From the NCBI GenBank assembly GCA_036500065.1, contig DASYCT010000335.1, positions 1 through 5,965 on the forward strand: a stretch of DNA of 5,965 nucleotides. The letters are read 5' to 3'. The stretch comes from JACMLD01 sp036500065 (GTDB lineage: Bacteria; Bacteroidota; Bacteroidia; Chitinophagales; Chitinophagaceae). The stretch's first letter is position 1; each line of letters opens with the position of its first letter. The notes below the pieces were generated by a model. The model worked only from the letters and a program-made list of their open reading frames with translations. It was not told the origin of the DNA and made no database searches. A program made the translations under genes and the position numbers. Below, one piece after another: positions 1-5,593 of this stretch.

Positions 1-204
1 TTCATCATCGGCTATGATTCTTTTGGCCTCATAATTGGCTTCTCCCATAAGGGCATTGACCCGCAATTGCTTTGGACTGAGTTTCCGCTTACTCATATCC
101 GGGTACTTGGTGGCCACGGTACGTGTGGCATATTGCTTAAAGACGATCTGTTTGCCGATGTGGCCGGATAGGTTTTGTAATAAGAGATTTTTACTGATTG
201 CCAT
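1..204 (-). CDS. Hypothetical protein, N-terminal 68 residues, runs off the left edge
   Basis: An open frame on the minus strand starts at ATG 204-202 and stays open to base 1, so the gene is cut by the window edge. The visible 68 residues begin MAISKNLLLQNLSGHIGKQ and contain a short strongly basic stretch (PDMSKRKLSPKQLRVN, about residues 38-53). No signal peptide, membrane segment or catalytic motif is visible. The pattern of 'SGHIG...V.KQY...T....PDMS.RKLSPKQ' reminds me of small uncharacterised Bacteroidota proteins, often found near phage-like or secretion-related genes, but I cannot assign a function. Codon use looks normal and the only opposing ORF is antisense to it. Immediately upstream lies the 11-bp repeat array at 266-358, which could control it. 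I am fairly sure that this is a real gene and know nothing firm about its role. Confidence 0.72.
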   Translation of the reverse strand, partial: MAISKNLLLQNLSGHIGKQIVFKQYATRTVATKYPDMSKRKLSPKQLRVNALMGEANYEAKRIIADDE

Positions 205-265
205 AAAAGTTGGTTTAATGGTTCTGTCCTGATTTGGTGAACATTGTGTCAAAGATATGCCTTTT

Positions 266-358
266 TAGGATATACTTAAGCTATTTTTAAGGTTATCTTA
301 GTATATAAACCTATAGATAACCTTAGGAATACCTTAAAAATACCCTAGGATGACCCTA
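266..358. repeat. Array of degenerate 11-bp units, three inverted plus four direct around a 16-bp centre
   Basis: On the plus strand four adjacent 11-bp units follow each other exactly: 315-325 agataacctta, 326-336 ggaatacctta, 337-347 aaaataccct-a and 348-358 ggatgacccta (consensus RRAWDACCYTA). On the other side of a 16-bp centre (299-314) three more adjacent units lie in reverse orientation: 288-298 (exact reverse complement of the first direct unit), 277-287 and 266-276, each 8 of 11 identical to its mirror partner. This gives an exact 11-bp inverted repeat (288-298/315-325) and, in a shifted pairing, an exact 12-bp inverted repeat (282-293/331-342). The block is very AT-rich and lies in the spacer between a minus-strand gene start and a pseudogene. 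The 11-bp period is close to one DNA turn, which suits a cooperative protein-binding array, but the function is unknown. Confidence 0.75.
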
Positions 359-431
359 AGATGATAGAACCTTCACTATTACATAAACCAGCTATAAAAC
401 CGGGTACAATAGTAAAGCAGGGCCAAACTTG

Positions 432-650
432 CTATTTTTTGCCCCCTGCTGCTGCTTCAATTACACTTAAAACCTCTTTCGGGTGTGAAACCATCACTAC
501 ATGGCTTGATGCTATTTCAATTGTTTTTGCCTTTATTCTTTTGGCCATAAAACGTTCCAGTTCCGGGTTAATGGCTTTATCATTCTTTGCCACGATGAAC
601 CAGCTTGGTTTCTGTTTCCAGGCAGGTGATTCACTTTTTATGGTTAAACG
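432..650 (-). pseudogene. C-terminal remnant of an alpha/beta hydrolase
   Basis: The minus-strand frame ending in TAG at 434-432 encodes about 70 residues that read as the last part of an alpha/beta hydrolase: PAWKQKPSWFIVAKND, then PELERFMAKRIKAKTIE, then SSHVVMVSHPKEVLSVIEAA. In that family the Asp in 'AKND' and the His in 'SSHVVMVSHP' lie in the acid and histidine regions of the catalytic triad. The remaining 190 or so residues, including the nucleophile elbow, are missing. Upstream, the frame runs into the 3' end of the neighbouring hydrolase gene (out of frame), so the ATG at 743 is only a chance start. The remnant is not the lost tail of that neighbour, which has its own complete C-terminus with its own GAGHW histidine. 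It therefore represents a second, different hydrolase whose 5' part was deleted. The left boundary is exact; the right one is approximate, where family resemblance fades. Confidence 0.7.
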
Positions 651-676
651 TAATTGGCATTTATTGAGGACAATTT

Positions 677-1702
677 CTATTTCTCCATAAAGAAATTCAT
701 CAGCCCTTTCAGCACCTGGCCAGTTGCCTCCTGGGTAATCCAATGACCTGCCCCTGTGATTTTAACTTCCGTCACATTGGAGGCTACCAGCCTGCAATGA
801 TCGGCGAGAAAGGAGGCTGACTGAAATTCACCCCCCATGGCCAGCAAGGGCATCTTCAATTTATTTTTCATGAATTCCAGGTTGTCCTTTGCATCCTGCG
901 GAAACGCGCCAAACCACTGAAAGGCAGCGGTGGTAGCTCCGGGCTGGGAATAAGCTCTCACAAATTCATCCACTTCTTCTTTTGTGAACGCATCATTTAC
1001 ATGCCCTACTACCGGCCAGAAATTTGTCAGGAAAAGCCTTTCCCTGCCCGCTACGAGTTGGCCGGAGGCCTGCCAGCCGAAGAACCCAAACCACCATGCC
1101 TGGCCCTTTACCTGGCTCCATACGGGTTCGATACCCGGAAGAAGCGCGTCCATCAGCGCTATTTTCTTTACTTCTTCTCCGTATTGAGCTGCATACGCAT
1201 AAGCCACCATCAGGCCAATATCATGCCCGGCAATACAGATACGCTTATATCCAAGTTTCTTTACCAGGCTATGCAGGTCTGCCGCCATTGTTTTTTTATC
1301 ATACCCTCCTGCAGGCTTGCCCGATTCACCCACTCCCCTCAGATCCGGCGCAATGATGGTAAAGTGTTTGGAAAGTTCGGGCAACAGGCGATTCCACATG
1401 TACCAGTTCTGCCCGAAACCATGTACCAATAGCAATGGCTCACCTTCTCCGCCAATCACGTAATGAATTTTAACGCCATTGACTTCTGATGTCTCATGTC
1501 TGAAATTGGAAGGAGGAGCTGCAGGCTTAATATCGGCATCCGTTGTTTTAACGGAGTCCAAAGACGTTGAGGGCGTCACAGGCGAATGCTGTGGGTTGTT
1601 ACATGCTGTTATAAAAAAGGGAGAAAGAAATAGTATGCACCTGAATAGCAAACTTGTTCTGCCGATCGCCGGAAAGCTATACCTGCTTGTAATTCTGCTC
1701 AT
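677..1702 (-). CDS. Alpha/beta hydrolase lipoprotein, epoxide hydrolase/dehalogenase-like
   Basis: A 341-residue protein with a type II signal: hydrophobic segment about residues 18-31, then lipobox I-T-A-C with the lipidated Cys at 34, followed by a Ser/Pro/Thr-rich linker to about residue 65. It should therefore be anchored in the cell envelope. The alpha/beta hydrolase fold follows: oxyanion loop HGFG at 94-97, DLRG at 120-123, nucleophile elbow GHDIG with Asp161, a cap region about 190-275, and catalytic His320 in GAGHW. An Asp rather than Ser nucleophile is the mark of epoxide hydrolases and haloalkane/fluoroacetate dehalogenases. The strand that usually carries the third acid reads MPLLAMGGEF, so Glu292 is the likely acid. 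The substrate cannot be told. The start at 1702 is the only one that keeps the complete signal peptide. The gene is divergent from the globin gene, and the remnant of another hydrolase lies directly downstream. Confidence 0.93.
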   Translation of the reverse strand: MSRITSRYSFPAIGRTSLLFRCILFLSPFFITACNNPQHSPVTPSTSLDSVKTTDADIKPAAPPSNFRHETSEVNGVKIHYVIGGEGEPLLLVHGFGQNWYMWNRLLPELSKHFTIIAPDLRGVGESGKPAGGYDKKTMAADLHSLVKKLGYKRICIAGHDIGLMVAYAYAAQYGEEVKKIALMDALLPGIEPVWSQVKGQAWWFGFFGWQASGQLVAGRERLFLTNFWPVVGHVNDAFTKEEVDEFVRAYSQPGATTAAFQWFGAFPQDAKDNLEFMKNKLKMPLLAMGGEFQSASFLADHCRLVASNVTEVKITGAGHWITQEATGQVLKGLMNFFMEK

Positions 1703-2012
1703 AGTTTTGTTTTATAGAAGGTTATTTATAGTCGGTCACAGAACCTTTATCACTGTATTTTTTATAATTGGAATAATTAAGGGAAGCGGAATGAAATTGT
1801 CGTTAGTAACGGCAAATAAAGCCTGGTGATTTTTGGAAGTCCTGCCGGCAATATAAGGGGTAAATAAACCATTACTCCCTTTGTTTTATACTTGAATTGA
1901 TAATGAATATACTAATTATCTGATAAAGCATCAAAACCTGCATTGCTTCTTTACGTTAGGAGCTGTTATTTATTTGCACTTTATTCATAAATTCGTAGAA
2001 ACTTATTTACCA
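1703..2012. other. Divergent intergenic spacer with no gene
   Basis: This 310-bp AT-rich stretch separates the minus-strand hydrolase from the plus-strand globin gene and must hold both promoters. I see no coding frame with family character and no RNA gene. Small features seen: GATAAT (1899-1904) mirrored by ATTATC (1915-1920) with a 10-bp gap; AAGGTT (1718-1723) mirrored by AACCTT (1742-1747); AGGAG at 1958-1962; and TTTATTTG at 1969-1976, which differs by one base from the Bacteroidota -7 consensus TAnnTTTG. If the last is the globin promoter, transcription would begin around 1983 and leave a leader of about 30 nt before the ATG at 2013. None of these is strong enough to list separately. 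Confidence 0.6.
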
Positions 2013-2519
2013 ATGGAACCACAACCGCAGCAAAATACTATTCCATCGCTTTACGAATGGGCCGGGGGAATGGAAGTATTTGAAAAACTGATAGTCGTTT
2101 TTTATAAAAAGGTGGTTGTTGATGAATTGATTGGGCCCGTGTTCCGGCATATGTCAGCGGATCACCAGCTTCATGTGGCTCATTTTATTGCTGAAGTATT
2201 TGGCGGGCCGGCTACCTATAGTGAAAAAGAAGGCAGCCATCACCAGATGATACAAAAGCATATTGGCAAGCACCTCACAGAACCGCAGCGGAAGCGTTGG
2301 GTGGCATTGCTGCTTGAATCGTCGGATGAACTGGACCTGCCCGCTGATCCTGAGTTCAGGTCGGCTTTTGTGGCCTATATCGAATGGGGTACGCGGATAG
2401 CAGTACTAACCTCTGCAATGGATACTCCGCCAATCGGTCCGAATGAACCAATGCCGAAATGGGGTTGGGGAGTGCCGGGTAAACCATATCTGTCTGAAAC
2501 AGTGAAGGCCAACAAATAA
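2013..2519 (+). CDS. Group II truncated haemoglobin-like globin
   Basis: A 168-residue cytoplasmic haem protein of the truncated globin family, expected to bind O2, NO or related ligands and to serve in oxygen handling or in nitrosative or oxidative defence. Visible marks counted from the ATG: LYEWAGG (13-19) at the start of the fold, the FY pair at 30-31 (Tyr31 is probably the B10 ligand-contacting Tyr), FGGPATY (63-69), proximal haem ligand His83 in QKHIGKHL, and Trp96 thirteen residues later, matching the Trp at G8 of group II globins. The tail PMPKWGWG (147-154) is typical of one bacterial subgroup. The start at 2013 is preferred because family resemblance begins just after it. A TTG at 1974, with AGGAG eleven bases upstream, would add 13 residues and cannot be ruled out. 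Downstream are two exported Cys-rich proteins on the same strand. Confidence 0.92.
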   Translation: MEPQPQQNTIPSLYEWAGGMEVFEKLIVVFYKKVVVDELIGPVFRHMSADHQLHVAHFIAEVFGGPATYSEKEGSHHQMIQKHIGKHLTEPQRKRWVALLLESSDELDLPADPEFRSAFVAYIEWGTRIAVLTSAMDTPPIGPNEPMPKWGWGVPGKPYLSETVKANK

Positions 2520-2558
2520 ATGAACCAGGTGAGTTTTAATTACCACTGATACAAATAC

Positions 2559-2589
2559 TTGCCGGTCACTGATTCTTTTTTGTAATTTG
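2559..2589 (+). promoter_or_regulatory. Possible Bacteroidota-type promoter before the 111-aa Cys-rich gene
   Basis: TTG at 2559-2561 and TAATTTG at 2583-2589 are separated by 21 bp, similar to the -33 (TTTG) and -7 (TAnnTTTG) elements of the Bacteroidota housekeeping sigma factor. The -7 copy is one base shorter than the consensus. Transcription would start about 2596, leaving a very short leader before the TTG at 2607. It is a pattern match only. Confidence 0.3.
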
Positions 2590-2606
2590 TTGCAGTATCA
2601 TTTTTT

Positions 2607-2942
2607 TTGAAATTCAGCGCGTTCATATTATCCCTTTGCCTGCTGGTTTACATGTCTGAACTGGTGGCGTTGCCCGTGAGCATCAATAATGCCCCGGAAA
2701 AGGAAATGAGTTGTGGCAGCACCTGCGGGAAGATGGCCCACAAGCCTTGTAAAAAGCAGCAGAAAGATTGTAACGATACCAGCTACTGCCTGAATTGCCC
2801 GCTTTGTTATACGATGACGATGCCCGTGACGGCTGCTTCCGTAAAACCACCTGCTGCGGTGAAAAAAGAGTATCCTGCTTATCAATCGAATTACCTGTTT
2901 ATATACTACTCTACCGTATGGAGGCCACCCAATGGCTGTTAA
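2607..2942 (+). CDS. Small exported Cys-rich protein, possible metal binder
   Basis: A 111-residue protein of unknown function. The N-terminus KFSAFILSLCLLVYMSELVALP looks like a signal peptide, so export is likely. The mature part is rich in Cys: Cys36, 40, 48, 55, 61, 64, 67 and the very last residue 111. A basic stretch lies between (HKPCKKQQKDC), as does a tight CLNCPLC cluster at 61-67. The tail reads STVWRPPNGC. Cys-rich exported proteins ending in Trp-x-Pro-Pro are known in Bacteroidota, often beside heavy-metal efflux genes; relation to them is my inference. The start is TTG at 2607: an in-frame stop at 2583 excludes earlier starts other than the non-canonical codons between, and the next ATG (2652) would destroy the signal peptide. 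The next gene begins 52 nt downstream, so the two are probably transcribed together. Confidence 0.68.
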   Translation: MKFSAFILSLCLLVYMSELVALPVSINNAPEKEMSCGSTCGKMAHKPCKKQQKDCNDTSYCLNCPLCYTMTMPVTAASVKPPAAVKKEYPAYQSNYLFIYYSTVWRPPNGC

Positions 2943-2994
2943 ACATACCGGCAATTTGTTTTCAATTCAATTTATTATCATTTAAACGCATAAT

Positions 2995-3177
2995 ATGAAA
3001 AAGTTATTTCTATTGGCTACTACCGTCCTGCTTATGACCGGCGTAGCTTTCGCAAACGGTGGCCCGAAAGAGGCGAAGAAAGACAGCAAGAAGGCACGTA
3101 CTGAAAAGACCTGCCCGAAAGGCTGCTGTGATAAAGGCAAATGTGATAAGGGTGGCAAATGCTGCGATAAATGTTAA
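2995..3177 (+). CDS. Exported metallothionein-like Cys/Lys-rich peptide
   Basis: A 60-residue protein with a clear signal peptide (MKKLFLLATTVLLMTGVAFA, cleavage expected after Ala20), leaving a mature peptide of about 40 residues. The first half of that is Lys-rich (residues 25-38). The second half holds seven Cys at 40, 44, 45, 50, 56, 57 and 60 within 21 residues, set in repeated C-D-K-G/C-D-K units. The pattern suggests multivalent binding of thiophilic metals or arsenite in the periplasm or outside the cell; it is not a member of a metallothionein family I can name. No His or aromatic residue accompanies the Cys. It follows the 111-aa Cys-rich gene by 52 nt, has the AT-rich leader usual for this phylum and no clear Shine-Dalgarno site, and is followed by a strong terminator 18 nt after its stop. 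Oxidised disulphide-bonded forms are also possible. Confidence 0.82.
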   Translation: MKKLFLLATTVLLMTGVAFANGGPKEAKKDSKKARTEKTCPKGCCDKGKCDKGGKCCDKC

Positions 3178-3195
3178 GCCGGCAAAGGTTTAATA

Positions 3196-3234
3196 AATAA
3201 GAAAAGCCCTCCGCGATGGAGGGCTTTTCTTATT
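3196..3234. terminator. Strong bidirectional rho-independent terminator
   Basis: A perfect 17-bp stem (3196-3212 with 3218-3234) with a 5-nt loop GCGAT. The core gccctcc/ggagggc is flanked by A-rich DNA on the left arm and T-rich DNA on the right, so it works as hairpin plus T-tract in both directions. It lies between the convergent Cys-rich peptide gene (stop at 3177) and the phosphoesterase gene (stop at 3279), and should end both transcription units. Confidence 0.93.
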
Positions 3235-3278
3235 ATAAGGTTCCAGGCCAATGCAGCGGCCGGCTTCATACAGGTGAT

Positions 3279-4052
3279 TTAAATGCCTTTTCGTAAACTT
3301 TCGGCATAAGCATTGGGCAAAGGGCCGTCTTCAACAGCCCTGGCTGCTTTTTCTATATCGTATTGAAAACGGAGGAACTCAACACTTATGCTGTCCTTTT
3401 CATGAATAGTACTGTTATCATTGATGTGCAGTAGGACGTAACCGCCGCGCGGGTCGCCGTCTTTGGGCTTTCCTATGGAGCCGATATTGATGGCATGGCG
3501 GTAGCGCTCCTTCTCCCCTTCCTGTATGCTTAATACCCGGTGATAGGGTTTGTGCGTGTGGCCGAAGCACATAATATCGGCGTTTGCGTCCTGCATAATA
3601 CGCAGCAGGCTTTTTTCTTCCCGGTCTTCAAACAGGTATTCGTTTATTTTTCGGGGGCTGCCGTGGACGAGCAGCAGGTTTAGTTTATCGTGGTTGAGCT
3701 GGAACTCTACCTTGATGTGGGCGGGCAGGGTGCGCAGGTATTTTCTTTCCTCATTCTTTACGATTTGGTTGGTAAAGAAAATAGACACGGCGCCGTTGGC
3801 TTTTTCGTCGTCGGTTTTATAGGCGCAACCGCAATCATCGCTGGTCCTTCCAATACCGAAATCGTAGTTTCCGGCAATGGTGGGGATGCCTCGTTTTCTT
3901 ATTTCGTTGATCACTTCGTTGGGCCAGATGTTATACCCCACCAGGTCGCCCAGGCAATAGACAGCATCCGGCTTGCGAGTGTCGAGGTCTTTAAAAAAGG
4001 CTTCGAGTGCGGGAAGATTGGCATGTATGTCGCTGAATAGGGCGATTTTCAT
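3279..4052 (-). CDS. Calcineurin-like metallophosphoesterase (YfcE-type), last gene of the ars operon
   Basis: A 257-residue protein of the two-metal phosphoesterase superfamily (Metallophos_2 type), probably cytoplasmic. All the metal-binding blocks are visible in order: SDIH (Asp8, His10), GDLVGY (Asp36), GNYD (Asn62, with Tyr in place of the common His), HGSPR (His130) and GHTH (His165, His167), followed by INIGSIGKPKDGDPRGGY typical of YfcE-like enzymes. The substrate is unknown. After GNYD there is a segment with DDCGCAYKTD (72-81) containing Cys74 and Cys76, absent from the general family as I know it. The start at 4052 is chosen because SDIH lies seven residues in, as usual; an upstream ATG at 4139 would add 29 unrelated residues overlapping the aquaporin gene. 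It begins 8 nt after the aquaporin stop, so translation is probably coupled and a role in arsenic response is implied by position only. Confidence 0.92.
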   Translation of the reverse strand: MKIALFSDIHANLPALEAFFKDLDTRKPDAVYCLGDLVGYNIWPNEVINEIRKRGIPTIAGNYDFGIGRTSDDCGCAYKTDDEKANGAVSIFFTNQIVKNEERKYLRTLPAHIKVEFQLNHDKLNLLLVHGSPRKINEYLFEDREEKSLLRIMQDANADIMCFGHTHKPYHRVLSIQEGEKERYRHAINIGSIGKPKDGDPRGGYVLLHINDNSTIHEKDSISVEFLRFQYDIEKAARAVEDGPLPNAYAESLRKGI

Positions 4053-4060
4053 GTAGGTGT

Positions 4061-4708
4061 TTATTTTTTTGAAGTTAAGTATTGCCACAACGGAATGGCT
4101 AACGCCGCTCCGAAAATGGGAGCAATTATATATACCCAAAGATGTTCCGTATGGCCTGAAATAACAGCCGGGCCAATGGAACGGGCGGGGTTCATAGAGG
4201 CGCCGCAGACAGGGCCTGCGAACATGGCTTCTAATAATATTACCGAACCAATAGCTATGCCTGCAAATAAACCTTGCTCTTTTGAACCGGTGGCCACATT
4301 AATGATAACCAGCATGAGCAGGAAAGTAAGTATTAATTCAAGTACAAAGGATTGGGCCGCCGTGCCAGCCGGCAGGGACGCTCCCAATAGTTCGTTGCCG
4401 GGAAACAGGAATCTTAATACACCGCTTGCAAACAAGGCGCCTGCCAACTGGCTGGCTATGTAGACACCCAGGTTCTTTACAGGTAGCCGGCCGGCGAGTA
4501 CAAAAGCGATGCTTACCGCCGGGTTGAGGTGGGCGCCGGAAATATCGCCGAGGGCATAGATCATGCTCATTACTATCAATCCAAAAGTGATGGCGACGCC
4601 GACATGGGAAACGGCACCGCTGGTTTCTTTATCAATGACCATTGCACCTGTGCCGCAAAAGACGAGGGCGAATGTTCCGGTTATTTCTGCAATGGATTTC
4701 TTTAACAT
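4061..4708 (-). CDS. NIP-like aquaporin (MIP family) channel of the ars operon
   Basis: A 215-residue inner-membrane channel of the major intrinsic protein family with six hydrophobic segments and both pore motifs, NPA at 62-64 (SGAHLNPAVS) and NPA at 173-175 (GASMNPARS). The second half, AGPVCGASMNPARS, resembles plant nodulin-26-like (NIP) and bacterial AqpN proteins rather than water-specific AqpZ. Lining up with AqpZ by distance from the NPA motifs gives the aromatic/arginine filter Phe42, Ala161, Ala170, Arg176. The small residues at the second and third places suggest a wide pore able to pass glycerol-sized neutral solutes such as As(OH)3. Bacterial NIP-like channels in ars operons are known from the literature to move arsenite. 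The start at 4708 fits the family; the ATG at 4750 would add a 14-residue extension overlapping arsM. It lies 17 nt after arsM and 8 nt before the phosphoesterase. Confidence 0.95.
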   Translation of the reverse strand: MLKKSIAEITGTFALVFCGTGAMVIDKETSGAVSHVGVAITFGLIVMSMIYALGDISGAHLNPAVSIAFVLAGRLPVKNLGVYIASQLAGALFASGVLRFLFPGNELLGASLPAGTAAQSFVLELILTFLLMLVIINVATGSKEQGLFAGIAIGSVILLEAMFAGPVCGASMNPARSIGPAVISGHTEHLWVYIIAPIFGAALAIPLWQYLTSKK

Positions 4709-4725
4709 GCAATACGGTATAAATA

Positions 4726-5577
4726 TTATGAGCAGCAGCCAGGCGCGCAACAGGCTTCCTTTTCAGCTTTAACCGGTTTTTCGGCGTAGACGGTGATGCT
4801 GTAGATACCTGTGCCGCTTTGCTTGAAGCGTATGATTTCTTCAGCCGACAGGTAGCCGGATAAAATATCGTCGGGGATAAGGATGGGCTTTTCTTTCTGG
4901 ATGGTGATATTCTGAAAACCATTCAGCTTTATGATTTCGAGATAAACCTCTTTCTGTATGGCGCCGGAAACGCAACCGGCATACATCTCGGCGGCGTTTT
5001 TAATGGCGGTGGGCAGTTCGTCGACCAACACCACATCGGAAATACTAAAGTGGCCGCCTTGCTTTAAGACACGGAATATCTCTTTTACAACGGCGTCCTT
5101 GTCGGGCACGAGGTTGAGCACACAATTACTCACCACCACATCGGCCATATTGGAGGTTATGGGCATGCTGTCGATATCGCCCTGGCGGAACTCTACATTA
5201 TGAAACCCGAGCTTTTCGGCGTTCTCACGCGCTTTGGAAATCATGGCCGGGGTGAAATCAATACCAATCACTTTACCGGTTTCGCCGGTTTCTGCGCGGG
5301 CGATAAAACAGTCATTGCCGGCACCAGAACCCAGGTCCACCACTGTATCGCCTTTTCTGATTTTTGCATATTGAGTGGGCAGACCGCAACCAAGACCTAA
5401 ATCGGCATCGGCATTGTACCCTTGCAGGTTGGTATAATCCTCGCTCATGATGTTATATACTTCGGTGGAGCAACAACCGGAGCCACAACAGGACGCTGCA
5501 TTGGTTTCCTTATCCTGCAGAGCGATTTCGCCGTATTTCTGTTTTACCAGTTCTTTCATTTGTTCTGCTGTATTCAT
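4726..5577 (-). CDS. arsM: Arsenite S-adenosylmethionine methyltransferase ArsM
   Basis: A 283-residue cytoplasmic enzyme that methylates As(III), using S-adenosylmethionine, to mono-, di- and possibly trimethyl arsenicals. The SAM-binding motif DLGSGAGND is at 81-89 and the acidic GIDFTP at 105-110. The Cys residues that bind arsenic in known ArsM enzymes are all present: Cys30/31 or 35/36 in the N-terminal cluster, Cys64 in GLGCGLP, Cys152 in SNCVLNL and Cys202 in AGCVSGA. This pattern separates it from other SAM methyltransferases. Cys-rich patches lie at both ends: CCGSGCCS at 30-37 and CCAPGCCS at 276-283 as the extreme C-terminus. It follows arsR by 58 nt, with an operator-like palindrome in that gap, and is followed by the channel gene after 17 nt. 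The start at 5577 gives the usual N-terminal helix; the length is normal for bacterial ArsM. Confidence 0.96.
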   Translation of the reverse strand: MNTAEQMKELVKQKYGEIALQDKETNAASCCGSGCCSTEVYNIMSEDYTNLQGYNADADLGLGCGLPTQYAKIRKGDTVVDLGSGAGNDCFIARAETGETGKVIGIDFTPAMISKARENAEKLGFHNVEFRQGDIDSMPITSNMADVVVSNCVLNLVPDKDAVVKEIFRVLKQGGHFSISDVVLVDELPTAIKNAAEMYAGCVSGAIQKEVYLEIIKLNGFQNITIQKEKPILIPDDILSGYLSAEEIIRFKQSGTGIYSITVYAEKPVKAEKEACCAPGCCS

Positions 5578-5593
5578 GACATTTAAGTTAATT

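Noticed and set aside
35..232. Plus-strand ORF of 65 aa
   Set aside because: It is antisense to the partial minus-strand gene at 1-204, whose protein looks more natural; the plus-strand product has no family character.
266..358. CRISPR array
   Set aside because: The units are 11 bp, adjacent and without spacers of unique sequence, so this is not a CRISPR repeat-spacer pattern.
361..690. Plus-strand ORF of 109 aa
   Set aside because: Antisense to the hydrolase remnant, whose minus-strand translation clearly matches an alpha/beta hydrolase C-terminus.
651..743. N-terminal part of the 103-aa minus-strand ORF that contains the hydrolase remnant
   Set aside because: This part overlaps the 3' end of the intact hydrolase in another frame and shows no family resemblance, so it is a chance extension and not a gene start.
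984..1432. Three overlapping plus-strand ORFs within the lipoprotein hydrolase
   Set aside because: All are antisense or alternate-frame shadows of a gene with complete catalytic motifs.
1718..1747. AAGGTT/AACCTT inverted repeat upstream of the hydrolase
   Set aside because: Only 6 bp per arm with an 18-bp gap in AT-rich DNA; expected by chance.
1974..2012. TTG start giving a longer globin
   Set aside because: The added 13 residues have no counterpart in the globin fold, and the TTG lies within a possible -7 promoter box; kept as an alternative because AGGAG lies upstream.
2628..2954. Minus-strand ORF of 108 aa opposite the Cys-rich gene
   Set aside because: It has no signal peptide or family motif, whereas the plus-strand frame has a signal peptide and ordered Cys spacing.
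3235..3278. Small RNA or further gene between terminator and phosphoesterase stop
   Set aside because: Only 44 bp with no structure beyond the terminator hairpin.
4053..4139. 29-residue N-terminal extension of the phosphoesterase
   Set aside because: The fold begins at MKIALFSDIH and the extension overlaps the coding end of the aquaporin gene.
4709..4750. 14-residue N-terminal extension of the aquaporin
   Set aside because: MIP channels of this type begin close to the first helix, and the extension overlaps the end of arsM.
4632..4922. Minus-strand ORF of 96 aa across the arsM-aquaporin junction
   Set aside because: Another frame of two well-supported genes; the product is a low-complexity basic sequence without motifs.
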